Source of the DNA: CAVPLM01 sp963713545
Lineage (GTDB): Bacteria; Actinomycetota; Thermoleophilia; RBG-16-64-13
Assembly: GCA_963713545.1 (NCBI GenBank)
Contig: CAVQME010000011.1
Location: 62,001-126,000, forward strand
Reading direction: 5' to 3'
Length of the DNA stretch: 64,000 nucleotides
Under the pieces are notes generated by a model. The model did not search any database, was not told the origin of the DNA, and worked only from the letters and a program-made list of their open reading frames with translations. The position numbers were made by a program, and so were the translations under genes. Positions 51,275 to 59,882 of the stretch are shown here, one piece after another (positions within the stretch are counted from its first letter, which is position 1; each line of letters starts with the position of its first letter).

Positions 51275-52664
51275 TGCCGTCGCACTTCCGGCGCGGGTCG
51301 TGACCAGCCAAGGACAAGCCCGAAGAAAGGGGAGGCGGCCACCCTCACCATCCTCATCAGCCTCGCGCGAGAAACCTGGACCCGCGGAGCAAGACGGACC
51401 ACCGGCGCACGCCCCCGGCTCCCGCGCGAGATCGCACACCACTCTCCTCACCGGGCCACGGGTCGGCGCGCGCACCAACCGCGGCGCTCAGCCCCCACCA
51501 GCCCCTCGCGCCCCTCAAGCCGAACCCCTGCTGACCCCGCGGTCGTTCCTGGCTCTTTACAGGCCTGATCTCGCCCAGATTCTCGCGGAGGGCGATGCTC
51601 CTTCTTACCGGTACACGCAGATATGCGAGCATCTCTTCCAGCGGCCGCTCCGACCTTTCGCGGATGCCACCATGCTGCCGGGACAGATGCGAGCCACCAT
51701 CGATCCCTTGGCCACCTGCACTCTGACTCTCGTGGAAGCCCGATCGTCCAGCGACGGTACTACGAAGCTCCTCCTGTCCGCACGGGACGGCCTACCCGTA
51801 GAGACGGTGATCATGCGCTATTCCCGGAGGGCCACGGTGTGCATCTCAAGCCAGTGCGGCTGCCCGGTGGGCTGCAGCTTCTGTGCCACGGGAGCCATGG
51901 GACTGCGCCGAAATCTTACCGTTGCGGAGATAGTCGATCAGGTGCGAGCGGCCGTCGCCTTGGTGGGAGAAGAGGGGCGGCGTGTCTCGAACGTGGTGTA
52001 TATGGGGATGGGTGAGCCACTTCTCAACCTGGGGCCGGTACTTGAGTCGGTCCGGATCCTCACGCAACCACTTGGGCAAGGACTGGCCCACAGGTCGCTG
52101 TCGATCTCCACCATAGGCATCCCCCGGGGCATCCTCCGCCTCGCCCACACCGAGCCGCAAGTCAATCTCGCCGTGTCTCTGCACGCACCCGACGATCGCA
52201 CCCGAGCCCTTCTGGTTCCTCAGAGTCACTGGCACAGTGTGGGCGAGATCCTTGACGCGGCCTGGCAGCACTTCGACCTCACCCATCGGAAGCTGCTGGT
52301 CGAGTACGTCCTTATCGAGGGCGTGAACGACTCGGCAGATCATGCCCGAAGACTTGCAGGCATTCTCCGCGGGCATGTGGTCACCGTGAATCTAATGGCG
52401 TGGAATCAAACCCTCCCGTCCGTGTGGGCTCATGGCGAACAGTCCACGTGCCCGCAGGCCGAGCCGCAGACCCATCGCCTCAACTCCGCTACAGCGTCGG
52501 GGCAAGCCCGGCGTCTTCGATCATCCAGCCCGGCCGCGATCGCGGCTTTCAAGAACATGCTCGTCGCGGCGCACATCGAGACGGTGGTCAGACGCAGCAT
52601 GGGCGCCGGCATCCAGGCCGCCTGCGGCCAACTTGCCGGCCGCGCCCTGCCGAGACCGGACTAG
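51258..52664 (+). CDS. rlmN: RlmN-like radical SAM 23S rRNA/tRNA (adenine-C2) methyltransferase
   Basis: 468 residues if started at TTG 51258, which overlaps the previous stop by 17 bases; GTG 51300 is an alternative. The radical SAM motif is in CISSQCGCPVGCSFCATGAMG (the first cysteine is outside the C-x3-C-x2-C cluster), followed by RRNLTVAEIVDQVR, VVYMGMGEPLLN and the catalytic C-terminal cysteine in AACGQLAG. RlmN methylates A2503 of 23S rRNA and A37 of some tRNAs. Two oddities: an N-terminal extension of about 90 residues rich in Pro/Arg/Ala, and an insertion of about 30 residues between NLMAWN and the segment before AIAAFKNML. Both look disordered. Confidence 0.85.
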   Translation: MPPASDAVALPARVVTSQGQARRKGRRPPSPSSSASREKPGPAEQDGPPAHAPGSRARSHTTLLTGPRVGARTNRGAQPPPAPRAPQAEPLLTPRSFLALYRPDLAQILAEGDAPSYRYTQICEHLFQRPLRPFADATMLPGQMRATIDPLATCTLTLVEARSSSDGTTKLLLSARDGLPVETVIMRYSRRATVCISSQCGCPVGCSFCATGAMGLRRNLTVAEIVDQVRAAVALVGEEGRRVSNVVYMGMGEPLLNLGPVLESVRILTQPLGQGLAHRSLSISTIGIPRGILRLAHTEPQVNLAVSLHAPDDRTRALLVPQSHWHSVGEILDAAWQHFDLTHRKLLVEYVLIEGVNDSADHARRLAGILRGHVVTVNLMAWNQTLPSVWAHGEQSTCPQAEPQTHRLNSATASGQARRLRSSSPAAIAAFKNMLVAAHIETVVRRSMGAGIQAACGQLAGRALPRPD

Positions 52665-52749
52665 CCGCGGAAGCCAGCCCGGCCCATACCGCGCCCGCGA
52701 TCGCCCTCAAGCAACGGAGTTGGGAGTGTGCGAGCGGGCCACGGTGGTA

Positions 52750-52766
52750 TGATGGTATGACCATCA
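52750..52766. repeat. Short inverted repeat 3' of rlmN and cobA
   Basis: TGATGGT (52750-52756), ATG, ACCATCA (52760-52766). It resembles GntR-type operator symmetry but lies between two converging genes, where a promoter is not expected. The interval 52665-52837 has no other feature. Confidence 0.3.
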
Positions 52767-52837
52767 GTTCCTACCCTTTGAAGCGGGTACCTGCGTTCGC
52801 GAGCACCGGGCGAGTCCGGTAGCCGTCTCCCTGGTTG

Positions 52838-53359
52838 TCAGTACTCGATGCCTTTTCGAGCAGGTACACCTTGGTCGAAGGCGTGCTTCAGGCAGCGCAT
52901 CTCTGTGGCAGTGTCTGCCACCTCAATAATCTCGGGCTTCGCATCCCGTCCGGTAATCACGACCGACAACTTGCTTGGCCGGTCGGCCAGCAGCGCGAGC
53001 ACTTCTCCGACCTCCACATAACCTTCGGCGACGGCGCAGTTCAGTTCGTCCAAGACCAGTAGATCGTGCCGCCCCGAAAAGGCGATCTCCTTCGCGACCG
53101 CCCAGGCCTCCCGTGCTAGCTTGCGAGGCTCAGAAGGGTCCTCGGCAAGCCAAGTAAAACCCGAGCCTATGCGCGTCAGCTCGATGTTGCCGCATGTGGC
53201 GACTGCTTTCACTTCGCCGTAGTCCCATACCCCTTTGATGAACTGCACGATCGCCACGTCTAGTCCGTGGCCGGACGCTCGTATGGCCGCGCCAAAGGCT
53301 GCCGTGGTCTTCCCTTTACCCTCGCCGGTATAAACGATGACCCTGCCTCTACCCAGCAT
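52838..53359 (-). CDS. cobA: Cob(I)alamin adenosyltransferase (CobA/BtuR type)
   Basis: 173 residues. The inverted-orientation P-loop is GEGKGKTTAAFGAAIRASGH. VAIVQFIKGVWDYGE, the Walker-B-like LLVLDELNCAVAEG and VVITGRDAKPEIIEVADTATEM match BtuR/CobO. It adenosylates cob(I)alamin to make coenzyme B12. ATG 53359 has AAGGA 6 bases before it and is preferred to ATG 53380. No cobalamin riboswitch B12-box was recognised upstream and no other cobalamin gene is near. Confidence 0.93.
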   Translation of the reverse strand: MLGRGRVIVYTGEGKGKTTAAFGAAIRASGHGLDVAIVQFIKGVWDYGEVKAVATCGNIELTRIGSGFTWLAEDPSEPRKLAREAWAVAKEIAFSGRHDLLVLDELNCAVAEGYVEVGEVLALLADRPSKLSVVITGRDAKPEIIEVADTATEMRCLKHAFDQGVPARKGIEY

Positions 53360-53484
53360 GTTGTTCCTTCTCTCGATCATGGTAAGGCGGCTCGGATCTT
53401 TCTCTGGGTGTACACGGTTCGGAGAATTCCCGGACGGTGTATCTCATAGAAGGCCCGAGTGCGCCGGGTGAAGACGCGCTTAGG

Positions 53485-53910
53485 TTATCGTGGAGGCTGC
53501 TCGGCCTGACCTGGAGATGCCCCTAAGTCACCACGTCGCGATGCCTGCAGTCCGGCGCGGCCTTTCAGCCCAGAGACGCTCGGAGCACTTATGGATCCCG
53601 GTTCCGCCACCAATGCCAACATGACATCGGGGGTGAACGGTGCCAGCACAACGGTCATCTTCTCGAATTCGATCGTCATAGTGTCCAGGAAGCCGGCCTG
53701 GACCTGGAGTCCGAACCGTTGCGCGGTGGCCACAGTATCAAGGACCAGTGCCGCGATACCGGCAGCGTCCACCTGATCCTGCGCCACGCTGCTGATAGTC
53801 AGGCCCTGATCGGAGACGAGCATCGCGGCCCGCATCCCTGGAATAAGCAGGTACTCTCCCAGAGCCTGCCTCAAGGGGTCGACTCGAACCGGCTCGCCAG
53901 CTCCGTCCAT
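53485..53910 (-). CDS. Roadblock/LC7 domain protein (MglB-like)
   Basis: 141 residues. The Roadblock/LC7 fold is suggested by LLIPGMRAAMLVSDQGLTIS and IAALVLDTVATAQRFG, with MTIEFEKMTVVLAPFTPDV and MLALVAEPG as the later strands. Such proteins bind and regulate small Ras-like GTPases, but no MglA-type GTPase is nearby. The C-terminal 30 residues are Gly/Ser/Arg-rich and likely disordered. It lies 2 bases after the gene for a 102-residue unknown protein. Confidence 0.8.
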   Translation of the reverse strand: MDGAGEPVRVDPLRQALGEYLLIPGMRAAMLVSDQGLTISSVAQDQVDAAGIAALVLDTVATAQRFGLQVQAGFLDTMTIEFEKMTVVLAPFTPDVMLALVAEPGSISAPSVSGLKGRAGLQASRRGDLGASPGQAEQPPR

Positions 53911-53912
53911 CG

Positions 53913-54221
53913 TTACCGCTCCTCTTCAAGCCCGAACTCGACCAAGCGTCTGCGTACTGACTCAGCTGCCTCCTGTGCCCGGGTTCGGTCCGCATAGCGG
54001 ATCGTCAATCCCTGGGCACGGGCCGCCATCTCCGAGACGAACATGCTGCAGCGCTCAAAACCCGGATCGCCAGTGAGTATAAGGCCTTCCATCGGCCAGG
54101 ACACCATGATATCTCCGGCAAAGAAGAGCTCATTGGTCTCCGCGCGAGTCAAGCGGACCAAGACGATCACCTCCCAGGCCCCGGTCGCCTGCTCAGGCTC
54201 TATGGTCAGGCAATATCCCAC
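53913..54221 (-). CDS. Hypothetical protein paired with Roadblock protein
   Basis: 102 residues, not recognised. An antiparallel beta-like N-terminal half (CLTIEPEQATGAWEVIVLVRL, DIMVSWPMEGLILTGD) is followed by a helical C-terminal end rich in Ala, Arg and Glu. Only 2 bases separate it from the Roadblock gene, so the products probably act together. The 187-base stretch 54222-54408 after it shows only short GTCCGAnC repeats and no gene. Confidence 0.6.
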   Translation of the reverse strand: MGYCLTIEPEQATGAWEVIVLVRLTRAETNELFFAGDIMVSWPMEGLILTGDPGFERCSMFVSEMAARAQGLTIRYADRTRAQEAAESVRRRLVEFGLEEER

Positions 54222-54408
54222 GCGGCCATCATATCTCAGCCGAACACCCTGGTCGACAGACAGCTCCCAGGAAGGGACTTAGGGCAAGCTGCGGAGCCAG
54301 GGGGGATCTGGCTCTGAATGGCCGACCGAACGGAGGCTGTCCGACCGGAGGGGTCCGAACCAGGGCCGTCCGAACACCGGCCCCCCGTACGGCGATCGGC
54401 ACCCGGCG

Positions 54409-55233
54409 TCAGCGAGTCAAGACATACGTTATCGTCACGGTCGCAGTGATATCGAGATTGGCCGGGCTGATGGGGACGTTCTCCACTTTGGAGCCACCGG
54501 CAGCCTCCGCGGCGTACATGTCGCTGTACATCGGCACCACGGGCTGGTCCACGCTGCCCTCGGTGATCGTGATCACTTGGCCGACCTTGACCCCCTGAGC
54601 ACTGGCCAGAGCCTCGGCCTTACCCTGAGCATTCGTGACCGCCTTCTTCAGGGCCTCGGTGACAGCGGCGCTGTCCTCTGCCAGTCTCCACACGGGACCG
54701 GACACATTGGTCACGCCCGCTTCTACCGACGCAGCCAGCACCTTTCCGACCACAAGAGCATCCTTCAGAGTGACCGTGATCGTATTCGCTGCACGGTATC
54801 CGGTCAGGCTCTCCTTGCCGGTGTCCGGATCATATGTGCGGATAGGATAGAGCGACACATTGGAGGTCTCGATGGCCGAATCCTCCACTCCCTCGGCCTT
54901 GAGCCGCTGTGTCACTTGGGCGGTCGCCTGCGAATTGGCATCCAACGCCGCAGCCGGGTCGGCCCCGTCGCTCTCGACGGTGAGCGTCAGCACCGCTTCG
55001 TCCGGGGCACTGGTGACGGTGCCCTTGCCGCTCACGGTTATCGTGTCTGGGGCTCCAGCAGCGACTGTTGGTGTGCCGCCGGCCATCGTCACCTCCTCAG
55101 AGTCATCTCCACAACCCGCCATCAGCGCGACCAGCGAAAGCGCTGCGATGAGCACAACGATACCCGACCGTCCCGCCCACCGGCCGCGAGTCCGCCGATT
55201 CTGCCACCAAGAAGACCCCGACTCATCGTTCAT
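54409..55233 (-). CDS. SIMPL (DUF541) domain lipoprotein
   Basis: 274 residues. ATG 55233 with AAGGGGTGGG before it begins MNDESG, followed by a basic segment, a membrane helix and the lipobox-like LMAGC. The rest is the DUF541 pattern: DTITVSGKGTVTSAPDEAVL, QVTQRLKAEGVEDSAIETSN, LYPIRTYDPDTGKESLTGYR, and a final strand DITATVTITYVLTR. The family occurs as exported or outer-membrane-associated proteins of poorly known function, some linked to oxidative stress. It appears to be a single gene. Confidence 0.85.
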   Translation of the reverse strand: MNDESGSSWWQNRRTRGRWAGRSGIVVLIAALSLVALMAGCGDDSEEVTMAGGTPTVAAGAPDTITVSGKGTVTSAPDEAVLTLTVESDGADPAAALDANSQATAQVTQRLKAEGVEDSAIETSNVSLYPIRTYDPDTGKESLTGYRAANTITVTLKDALVVGKVLAASVEAGVTNVSGPVWRLAEDSAAVTEALKKAVTNAQGKAEALASAQGVKVGQVITITEGSVDQPVVPMYSDMYAAEAAGGSKVENVPISPANLDITATVTITYVLTR

Positions 55234-55379
55234 GTCCCACCCCTTTCGCGCCCGATACCCGATAGCTCGCTCGCAGACCGCTCCCTCTCTTCTCGGTCTG
55301 CGATCCGTGAGACGGCAAGCCGTTCCGAGGTGGTTCCTCCTTGCACGTGCGCGCGGGCGGACGAAACGGACAGGCTGGA

Positions 55380-56279
55380 TCACCGAGTCAAGCGCCTCAC
55401 GAGGTCCTCAAGTTCCTCCGCATCTTTGAATGGCACTTCGACCACGCCGCCCCTGCCCCTGATCCTGACCCGGGGGACCACTCCAAGTGAGCTGAAGAAA
55501 GCCTCCCGCACCTCGTCGGCAAACTCAGGATCGAGCTCAGTTCCTGCAGGTGCAGCCGGCGATCTGGCCTTCTCCGTCAGGCGACGAACCTCAGCCTCGA
55601 CCTGTCGGACCGACATGCCTTTGTCCACCGCTCGTCGAGCGAGCTGCAGCTGCTCGCCTCGCTCCGTCAAGCCAAGAAGCGCCCGCCCGTGACCTTCGGA
55701 GAGAGCCCCGCCTGCCAAAGATTCTTGGACGGCAGCGGGCAGTTCGAGCAGCCGCATCTTGTTCGCAATCGCGGAGCGGCTCTTGCCTACCCGCGCGGCG
55801 AGGCTCTCCTGAGTCGCCCCCAGGTCCTCAAGAAGCACCCGCAGGGCGTAGGCCTCGTCCACCGGGTTGAGCTGCTGGCGAACGACGTTCTCGACTAGAG
55901 CCAACTCGAGACTCTCTACATCCGAGGCACTCCGAACGATCGCCGGGATGACCGTGTATCCCGCCTGTTGGGCGGCGCGCCACCGACGCTCGCCGGCTAT
56001 TAGCTCGTACCCGTCCCCGACCTTCCTCACAATCACTGGTTGAACCACGCCAACCGAGGCGATCGACGTGGCCAACTCGTCCAGGGCAGCGGCCTCGAAA
56101 ACGCGGCGCGGTTGCCTTGGGTTCCGTCTGATGACACCCACGGGGAGGTCCACCACTCCTGTGGCAGATGGAAGACCCGATCCGGTGGAAGCCACGTCCT
56201 GTACGGCTGCCGCACCATCGTCGGCTCCTTCGCCGAGAAGCGCGGCCAAGCCTCTGCCTAGGGCCGGTCGTTTAGGCAT
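55380..56279 (-). CDS. parB: Chromosome partitioning protein ParB
   Basis: 299 residues. MPKRPALGRGLAALLGEG is the typical ParB N-terminus that contacts ParA. The CTP-binding box is YELIAGERRWRAAQQAG with LVENVVRQQLNPVDEA. The helix-turn-helix that reads parS is ESLAARVGKSRSAIANKMRL, and the C-terminal dimer domain ends in DAEELEDLVRRLTR. ATG 56279 overlaps the parA stop by 8 bases. A perfect parS site lies 3.2 kb away inside mnmG. ParB spreads from there and loads SMC. Confidence 0.95.
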   Translation of the reverse strand: MPKRPALGRGLAALLGEGADDGAAAVQDVASTGSGLPSATGVVDLPVGVIRRNPRQPRRVFEAAALDELATSIASVGVVQPVIVRKVGDGYELIAGERRWRAAQQAGYTVIPAIVRSASDVESLELALVENVVRQQLNPVDEAYALRVLLEDLGATQESLAARVGKSRSAIANKMRLLELPAAVQESLAGGALSEGHGRALLGLTERGEQLQLARRAVDKGMSVRQVEAEVRRLTEKARSPAAPAGTELDPEFADEVREAFFSSLGVVPRVRIRGRGGVVEVPFKDAEELEDLVRRLTR

Positions 56280-57036
56280 TGCTGACAACCTCCATAGCAA
56301 GATCGAAATAGGCGTCGGAGCCCACACAATTTGGGTCTAGCAGCGAAACAGGCAGGCCATAGCTGGGGGCCTCGGCCAGTCTCACGTTGCGCGGCACCAT
56401 CGTGCGAAAAGTCAGGTTCGGGAAATGGGTGCGGATCTCCAATTCCACTTGCCTGGCGAGGGTCGTCCTCAGATCCATCATGGTCAGGACCAGTCCAGCT
56501 ATCCGCAGGGAAGGATTGAGGCGTTCTTTGATAGCCGTGATAGTCGAGATCAGCTGAGCCAAACCTTCAAGGGCGTAGTACTCGGTCTGGACTGGGATGA
56601 TGACTTGGTCCGCGGCCACCAGGGCGTTGACCGTGAGCAGGCCAAGAGAGGGCGGACAGTCGATGAACGTGTATATGTACTTGGATCGCAGGTCCTGGGC
56701 TCCCTCAAACGCCTCCCTCAGCCGCAGCTCCCGTCTCTCAAGAGCGGGTAGCAGGACGCTGGCGCCCGCCATGTCCGGAGATGAGGGGGCTACGTCAAGG
56801 CCCGGCACAGATGACTGCCTGACTATCGCGGAGAGATCCTCCTCCCCCATGAGGACCTCGAGCATACTCGGTTCGCCTTTGCGGACCCGGACCCCCACGC
56901 CATGAGATGCGTTCGCCTGGGCATCCATGTCCACCAGCAGCACCCGCACTCCAGACTGGGCGAGACTCGCCGCTAGATTGATGGCGGTCGTGGTCTTGCC
57001 TACCCCGCCCTTCTGATTTGCGACCGCGTAGATCAG
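56272..57036 (-). CDS. parA: Chromosome partitioning ATPase ParA (Soj)
   Basis: 254 residues. The deviant Walker A is NQKGGVGKTTTAINLAASLA, then VLLVDMDAQANAS, FIDCPPSLGLLTVNAL and VIIPVQTEYYALEGL. The usual ATG/GTG/TTG start codons occur only after the Walker A motif (GTG 56949), which cannot be right. The frame stays open upstream to a stop before 57036, and only CTG 57036, preceded by AAAGG with 7 bases spacing, gives a normal N-terminus (CTG-ATC-TAC-GCG). I therefore call a CTG start; an ATC start at the next codon is an alternative. Together with ParB it segregates the origin region. Confidence 0.9.
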   Translation of the reverse strand: MIYAVANQKGGVGKTTTAINLAASLAQSGVRVLLVDMDAQANASHGVGVRVRKGEPSMLEVLMGEEDLSAIVRQSSVPGLDVAPSSPDMAGASVLLPALERRELRLREAFEGAQDLRSKYIYTFIDCPPSLGLLTVNALVAADQVIIPVQTEYYALEGLAQLISTITAIKERLNPSLRIAGLVLTMMDLRTTLARQVELEIRTHFPNLTFRTMVPRNVRLAEAPSYGLPVSLLDPNCVGSDAYFDLAMEVVSNA

Positions 57037-57216
57037 AGCCGTGCCTTTCTCACCACAATTGCCTGAAACTGGAACTCAGACGATCTTTGCGCCGGTCCAG
57101 TCGACGCGACCAAGAGGCTGTTTCTCTTCACAGACCTTCGTCCCCCGGTGCGCCATTGCAGCCCCTGCGCGAGGCCGCACCACTCGCTGCCCGGTGCCCA
57201 CTCCGTTGCCACCCCT

Positions 57217-57918
57217 TCAGCGACCCAGAGGACGCTTGCTGGGTATCCCCGGCCGACGTGGATAGCGCTCGGGTGTGGCACGAGTCTTCCGACCGACATA
57301 GGCAAACCGGTTCTCCGCGTCGGCGAACGGACGCAGCCGCACGACTTCCAGTGTCTCAGAGCCCAGTATACCCAGAGCTATCTCCGCTTGAATACGCTCT
57401 TGGCCCGAGATCGCGCCCTTCATGGCCACCATCGAGCCGCCCACGGCAACCAGCGGAAGTGACAGCTCCGCTACCACCGGCAAAGCAGCTACCGCCCGCG
57501 AGACGGCCACGTCATGGGTCTCTCGGCCTTCTTTCCGACCATAATCCTCCGCCCTGGCGCATCGAATCTCGACATTGTCGAGAGAGAGCACCGTAGCCAC
57601 ATGTTCCATGAAGTCGCATTTCTTGCGCTGCGACTCCAGGCTGACGACCTGCAACTCAGGAAGGGCAAGGGCGAGCACGAGGGCCGGCAGGCCTGCGCCG
57701 GAACCCACATCGACCAGATGCTGTGCCGAAAGCACGCAAGGTAGATCGAGCAACGACAGTGAGTCCAAGAAGTGCATGCGCTCGATTTCTCGAGGCTGGG
57801 TCACGCTGGTGACGTTGAGCCCCGCGCCTAGTATGAGATCGCCCAGAAACCCTAGCCGTTCCTGAGTTCGTTGGTCGAGGCCGCGCCCAGCATAGGCCTG
57901 TGATTCGGTCAATTCCAC
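57217..57918 (-). CDS. rsmG: 16S rRNA (guanine527-N7)-methyltransferase RsmG
   Basis: 233 residues. GLNVTSVTQPREIERMHFLD is the family signature, the SAM motif is LVDVGSGAGLPALVLAL, and VVSLESQRKKCDFMEHVA and AVAALPVVAELSLPLVAVGG follow. It methylates G527 of 16S rRNA. The start is GTG 57918 behind GCGGGAG, 14 bases after mnmG. The 180-base stretch between it and parA (57037-57216) contains no convincing gene or parS site. Confidence 0.94.
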   Translation of the reverse strand: MELTESQAYAGRGLDQRTQERLGFLGDLILGAGLNVTSVTQPREIERMHFLDSLSLLDLPCVLSAQHLVDVGSGAGLPALVLALALPELQVVSLESQRKKCDFMEHVATVLSLDNVEIRCARAEDYGRKEGRETHDVAVSRAVAALPVVAELSLPLVAVGGSMVAMKGAISGQERIQAEIALGILGSETLEVVRLRPFADAENRFAYVGRKTRATPERYPRRPGIPSKRPLGR

Positions 57919-57932
57919 GTGGCCGCTCCCGC

Positions 57933-59882
57933 CTACCGGTCGAGAGAGGCCGGTTCCGCCCGAGACTCGGCCTCACCAGTCTCCTTGCGAGCCCGATGCA
58001 GATGTATGAGCAAAACAGACACATCCGCGGGAGAGACCCCTGGCACCCGCGATGCCTGGCCGAGAGTCCCCGGGCGCAGACGGCTCAACTTGTCCTTGGC
58101 CTCGTACGTCAGTCCCTCCAGGGACCAGTATTCGAAGCTAGCCGGTATCTGCAGCGTCTCGGTCGCTCGGTGCCGCCGGATCTCGGCAGTCTGACGCCGG
58201 ATGTAGCCTTCGTACCTCGCCTGAATCGCAAGTTGCTCCACCACTTCAGGTGGCGCCGACGAGATGCGCCCTCTGTCTTCGTCGGACACAAGACGGAGAA
58301 GGTCGTCAAACGAGACCTGAGGTCGCCTGAGTACTCTTGCCGCTGCTTGAGATTCCTCCAGCGGGGCCGTCCCAAGCGATTCCAGAAGGGTGTCGGTCGT
58401 GTCGGTCGATTTGACCTGCACCGCCTCCAACAACTCCGAGTACTCCTGGATCTTGCGTTGCTTGTCCTGGACGGCCTGGACTTGTTCACCCGTGAGCAGT
58501 CCCAGACCATGCCCCAGTGCTGACAGTCGTTCCGCGGCGTTGTCGTGGCGGAGAAGAAGCCGATACTCTGCCCGAGAAGTGAACATGCGGTAGGGCTCGT
58601 CGACCCCTTTGGTGACGAGATCGTCGATCAGGACACCTATGTACGCCTGATCTCGGCGCAAGATGAAAGGGGCCTCACCCCGAACGTAGAGGGCGGCATT
58701 GATGCCCGCCATCAGACCTTGTGCAGCTGCCTCCTCGTACCCAGAGGTCCCGTTGATCTGCCCCGCCGAGAAGAGGCCCCTCACCGCTTTGGCTTCCAAG
58801 GAGAGTGTCAGTTGCTCGGGTGGCAGGTAGTCATACTCGACCGCATAGCCCGGCCGCACCAGCCGGGCCCGTTCTAGTCCAGGAGTCGCGTGGATGATCA
58901 GTTCCTGCACGAACACAGGGAGACTGGTAGTCAAACCCTGGAGGTACATTTCCTGAGTGGTGATGCCTTCAGGCTCCACGAACACAGGATGATGCTCCTT
59001 CTCAGGGAAGTTGATGAGCTTGCGGTCGATCGAAGGGCAGTATCGAGGACCTCTGCCGCTTATCGAACCGCTCTTGAGCGGACTCAAGTGGAGATACTTG
59101 GCCACTACGTCGTGGGTCCTGGGTGTGGTGTGAGTAAGGAAGCAGGGCACTTGCCGCCTGGGGGCGGGTGTGTGCCAGTGCGAGAAGCACAGGCCATCGG
59201 AATCGCCGGCTTGGAGGGCCATGCTTTCCCGATCGATGCTCGTTCCATCGATGCGAGGCGGTGTGGCAGACTGAAACCGGTCAAGCGTAAGACCAACGCC
59301 GATCAAGCTCTGGGAAAGACGCTGTGCCGGGAGTTCCCCCACCCTCCCCGCGGCATAGCTTCTATCGCCGATGACGACTTTGCCTCGCAAGAAGGTACCC
59401 GTGGCCAGGACCAAGGCCCGTATCCTCAGTCGACGGCCGTCGGCAAGTTCCAGCTCTCTGATTGTTTCACGTGAAACATCGAGGGCTGCGGCTTCCCCCT
59501 GAATCAGGTCGAGACCAGGTGTCCGCGACAGGGTCACCTTCATCCAGTCTTCATAAAGCCGCTTATCTGCCTGCGCACGCAGAGCCCTCACCGCCGGCCC
59601 TTTCGACGTGTTCAGCATCTTGATCTGGATGAAGGAGCGATCGATGTTCCTGCCCTGCTCTCCGCCCAGCGCGTCGACCTCGCGCGTCAGTTGACCTTTG
59701 CCGACCCCACCGATGGCCGGATTGCAGGGCATAAGGGCGATATTGTCGAGGTGGAGCGTCACCAACGCGGTCCGGCATCCCATCCGTGCGGCCGCCAGCG
59801 CAGCTTCGCACCCGGCATGACCAGCACCCACGACGACGACATCGTAAGCCCATTCTCCGGACGTCGGCTTCAGCGATGTCAA
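57933..59882 (-). CDS. mnmG: tRNA uridine-5-carboxymethylaminomethyl modification enzyme MnmG (GidA)
   Basis: 649 residues. With MnmE it modifies the wobble uridine of certain tRNAs. The FAD site is VVVGAGHAGCEAALAAARMG; the family blocks MPCNPAIGGVGKGQL, REVDALGGEQGRNIDRSFIQ and INGTSGYEEAAAQGLMAGIN are intact, and the C-terminal helical domain that binds MnmE is present. The start is TTG 59882, overlapping the stop of the upstream FAD gene (TTGA); the open frame upstream of it overlaps that gene. A parS site lies inside this gene at codons for SRETI. Confidence 0.95.
   Translation of the reverse strand: MTSLKPTSGEWAYDVVVVGAGHAGCEAALAAARMGCRTALVTLHLDNIALMPCNPAIGGVGKGQLTREVDALGGEQGRNIDRSFIQIKMLNTSKGPAVRALRAQADKRLYEDWMKVTLSRTPGLDLIQGEAAALDVSRETIRELELADGRRLRIRALVLATGTFLRGKVVIGDRSYAAGRVGELPAQRLSQSLIGVGLTLDRFQSATPPRIDGTSIDRESMALQAGDSDGLCFSHWHTPAPRRQVPCFLTHTTPRTHDVVAKYLHLSPLKSGSISGRGPRYCPSIDRKLINFPEKEHHPVFVEPEGITTQEMYLQGLTTSLPVFVQELIIHATPGLERARLVRPGYAVEYDYLPPEQLTLSLEAKAVRGLFSAGQINGTSGYEEAAAQGLMAGINAALYVRGEAPFILRRDQAYIGVLIDDLVTKGVDEPYRMFTSRAEYRLLLRHDNAAERLSALGHGLGLLTGEQVQAVQDKQRKIQEYSELLEAVQVKSTDTTDTLLESLGTAPLEESQAAARVLRRPQVSFDDLLRLVSDEDRGRISSAPPEVVEQLAIQARYEGYIRRQTAEIRRHRATETLQIPASFEYWSLEGLTYEAKDKLSRLRPGTLGQASRVPGVSPADVSVLLIHLHRARKETGEAESRAEPASLDR
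59463..59478. promoter_or_regulatory. parS centromere-like site
   Basis: TGTTTCACGTGAAACA, a perfect 16-bp palindrome identical to the conserved bacterial parS sequence. It lies within mnmG, 2.4 kb from parA. This is the ParB binding and nucleation site near the origin. Confidence 0.95.

Noticed and set aside
53360..53484. Possible cobalamin riboswitch ahead of the adenosyltransferase gene
   Set aside because: No GCCACTG-type B12 box or other conserved elements were found.
57033..57305. 90-codon minus-strand frame between rsmG and parA
   Set aside because: No ribosome site or domain; it overlaps the end of rsmG and the start of parA.
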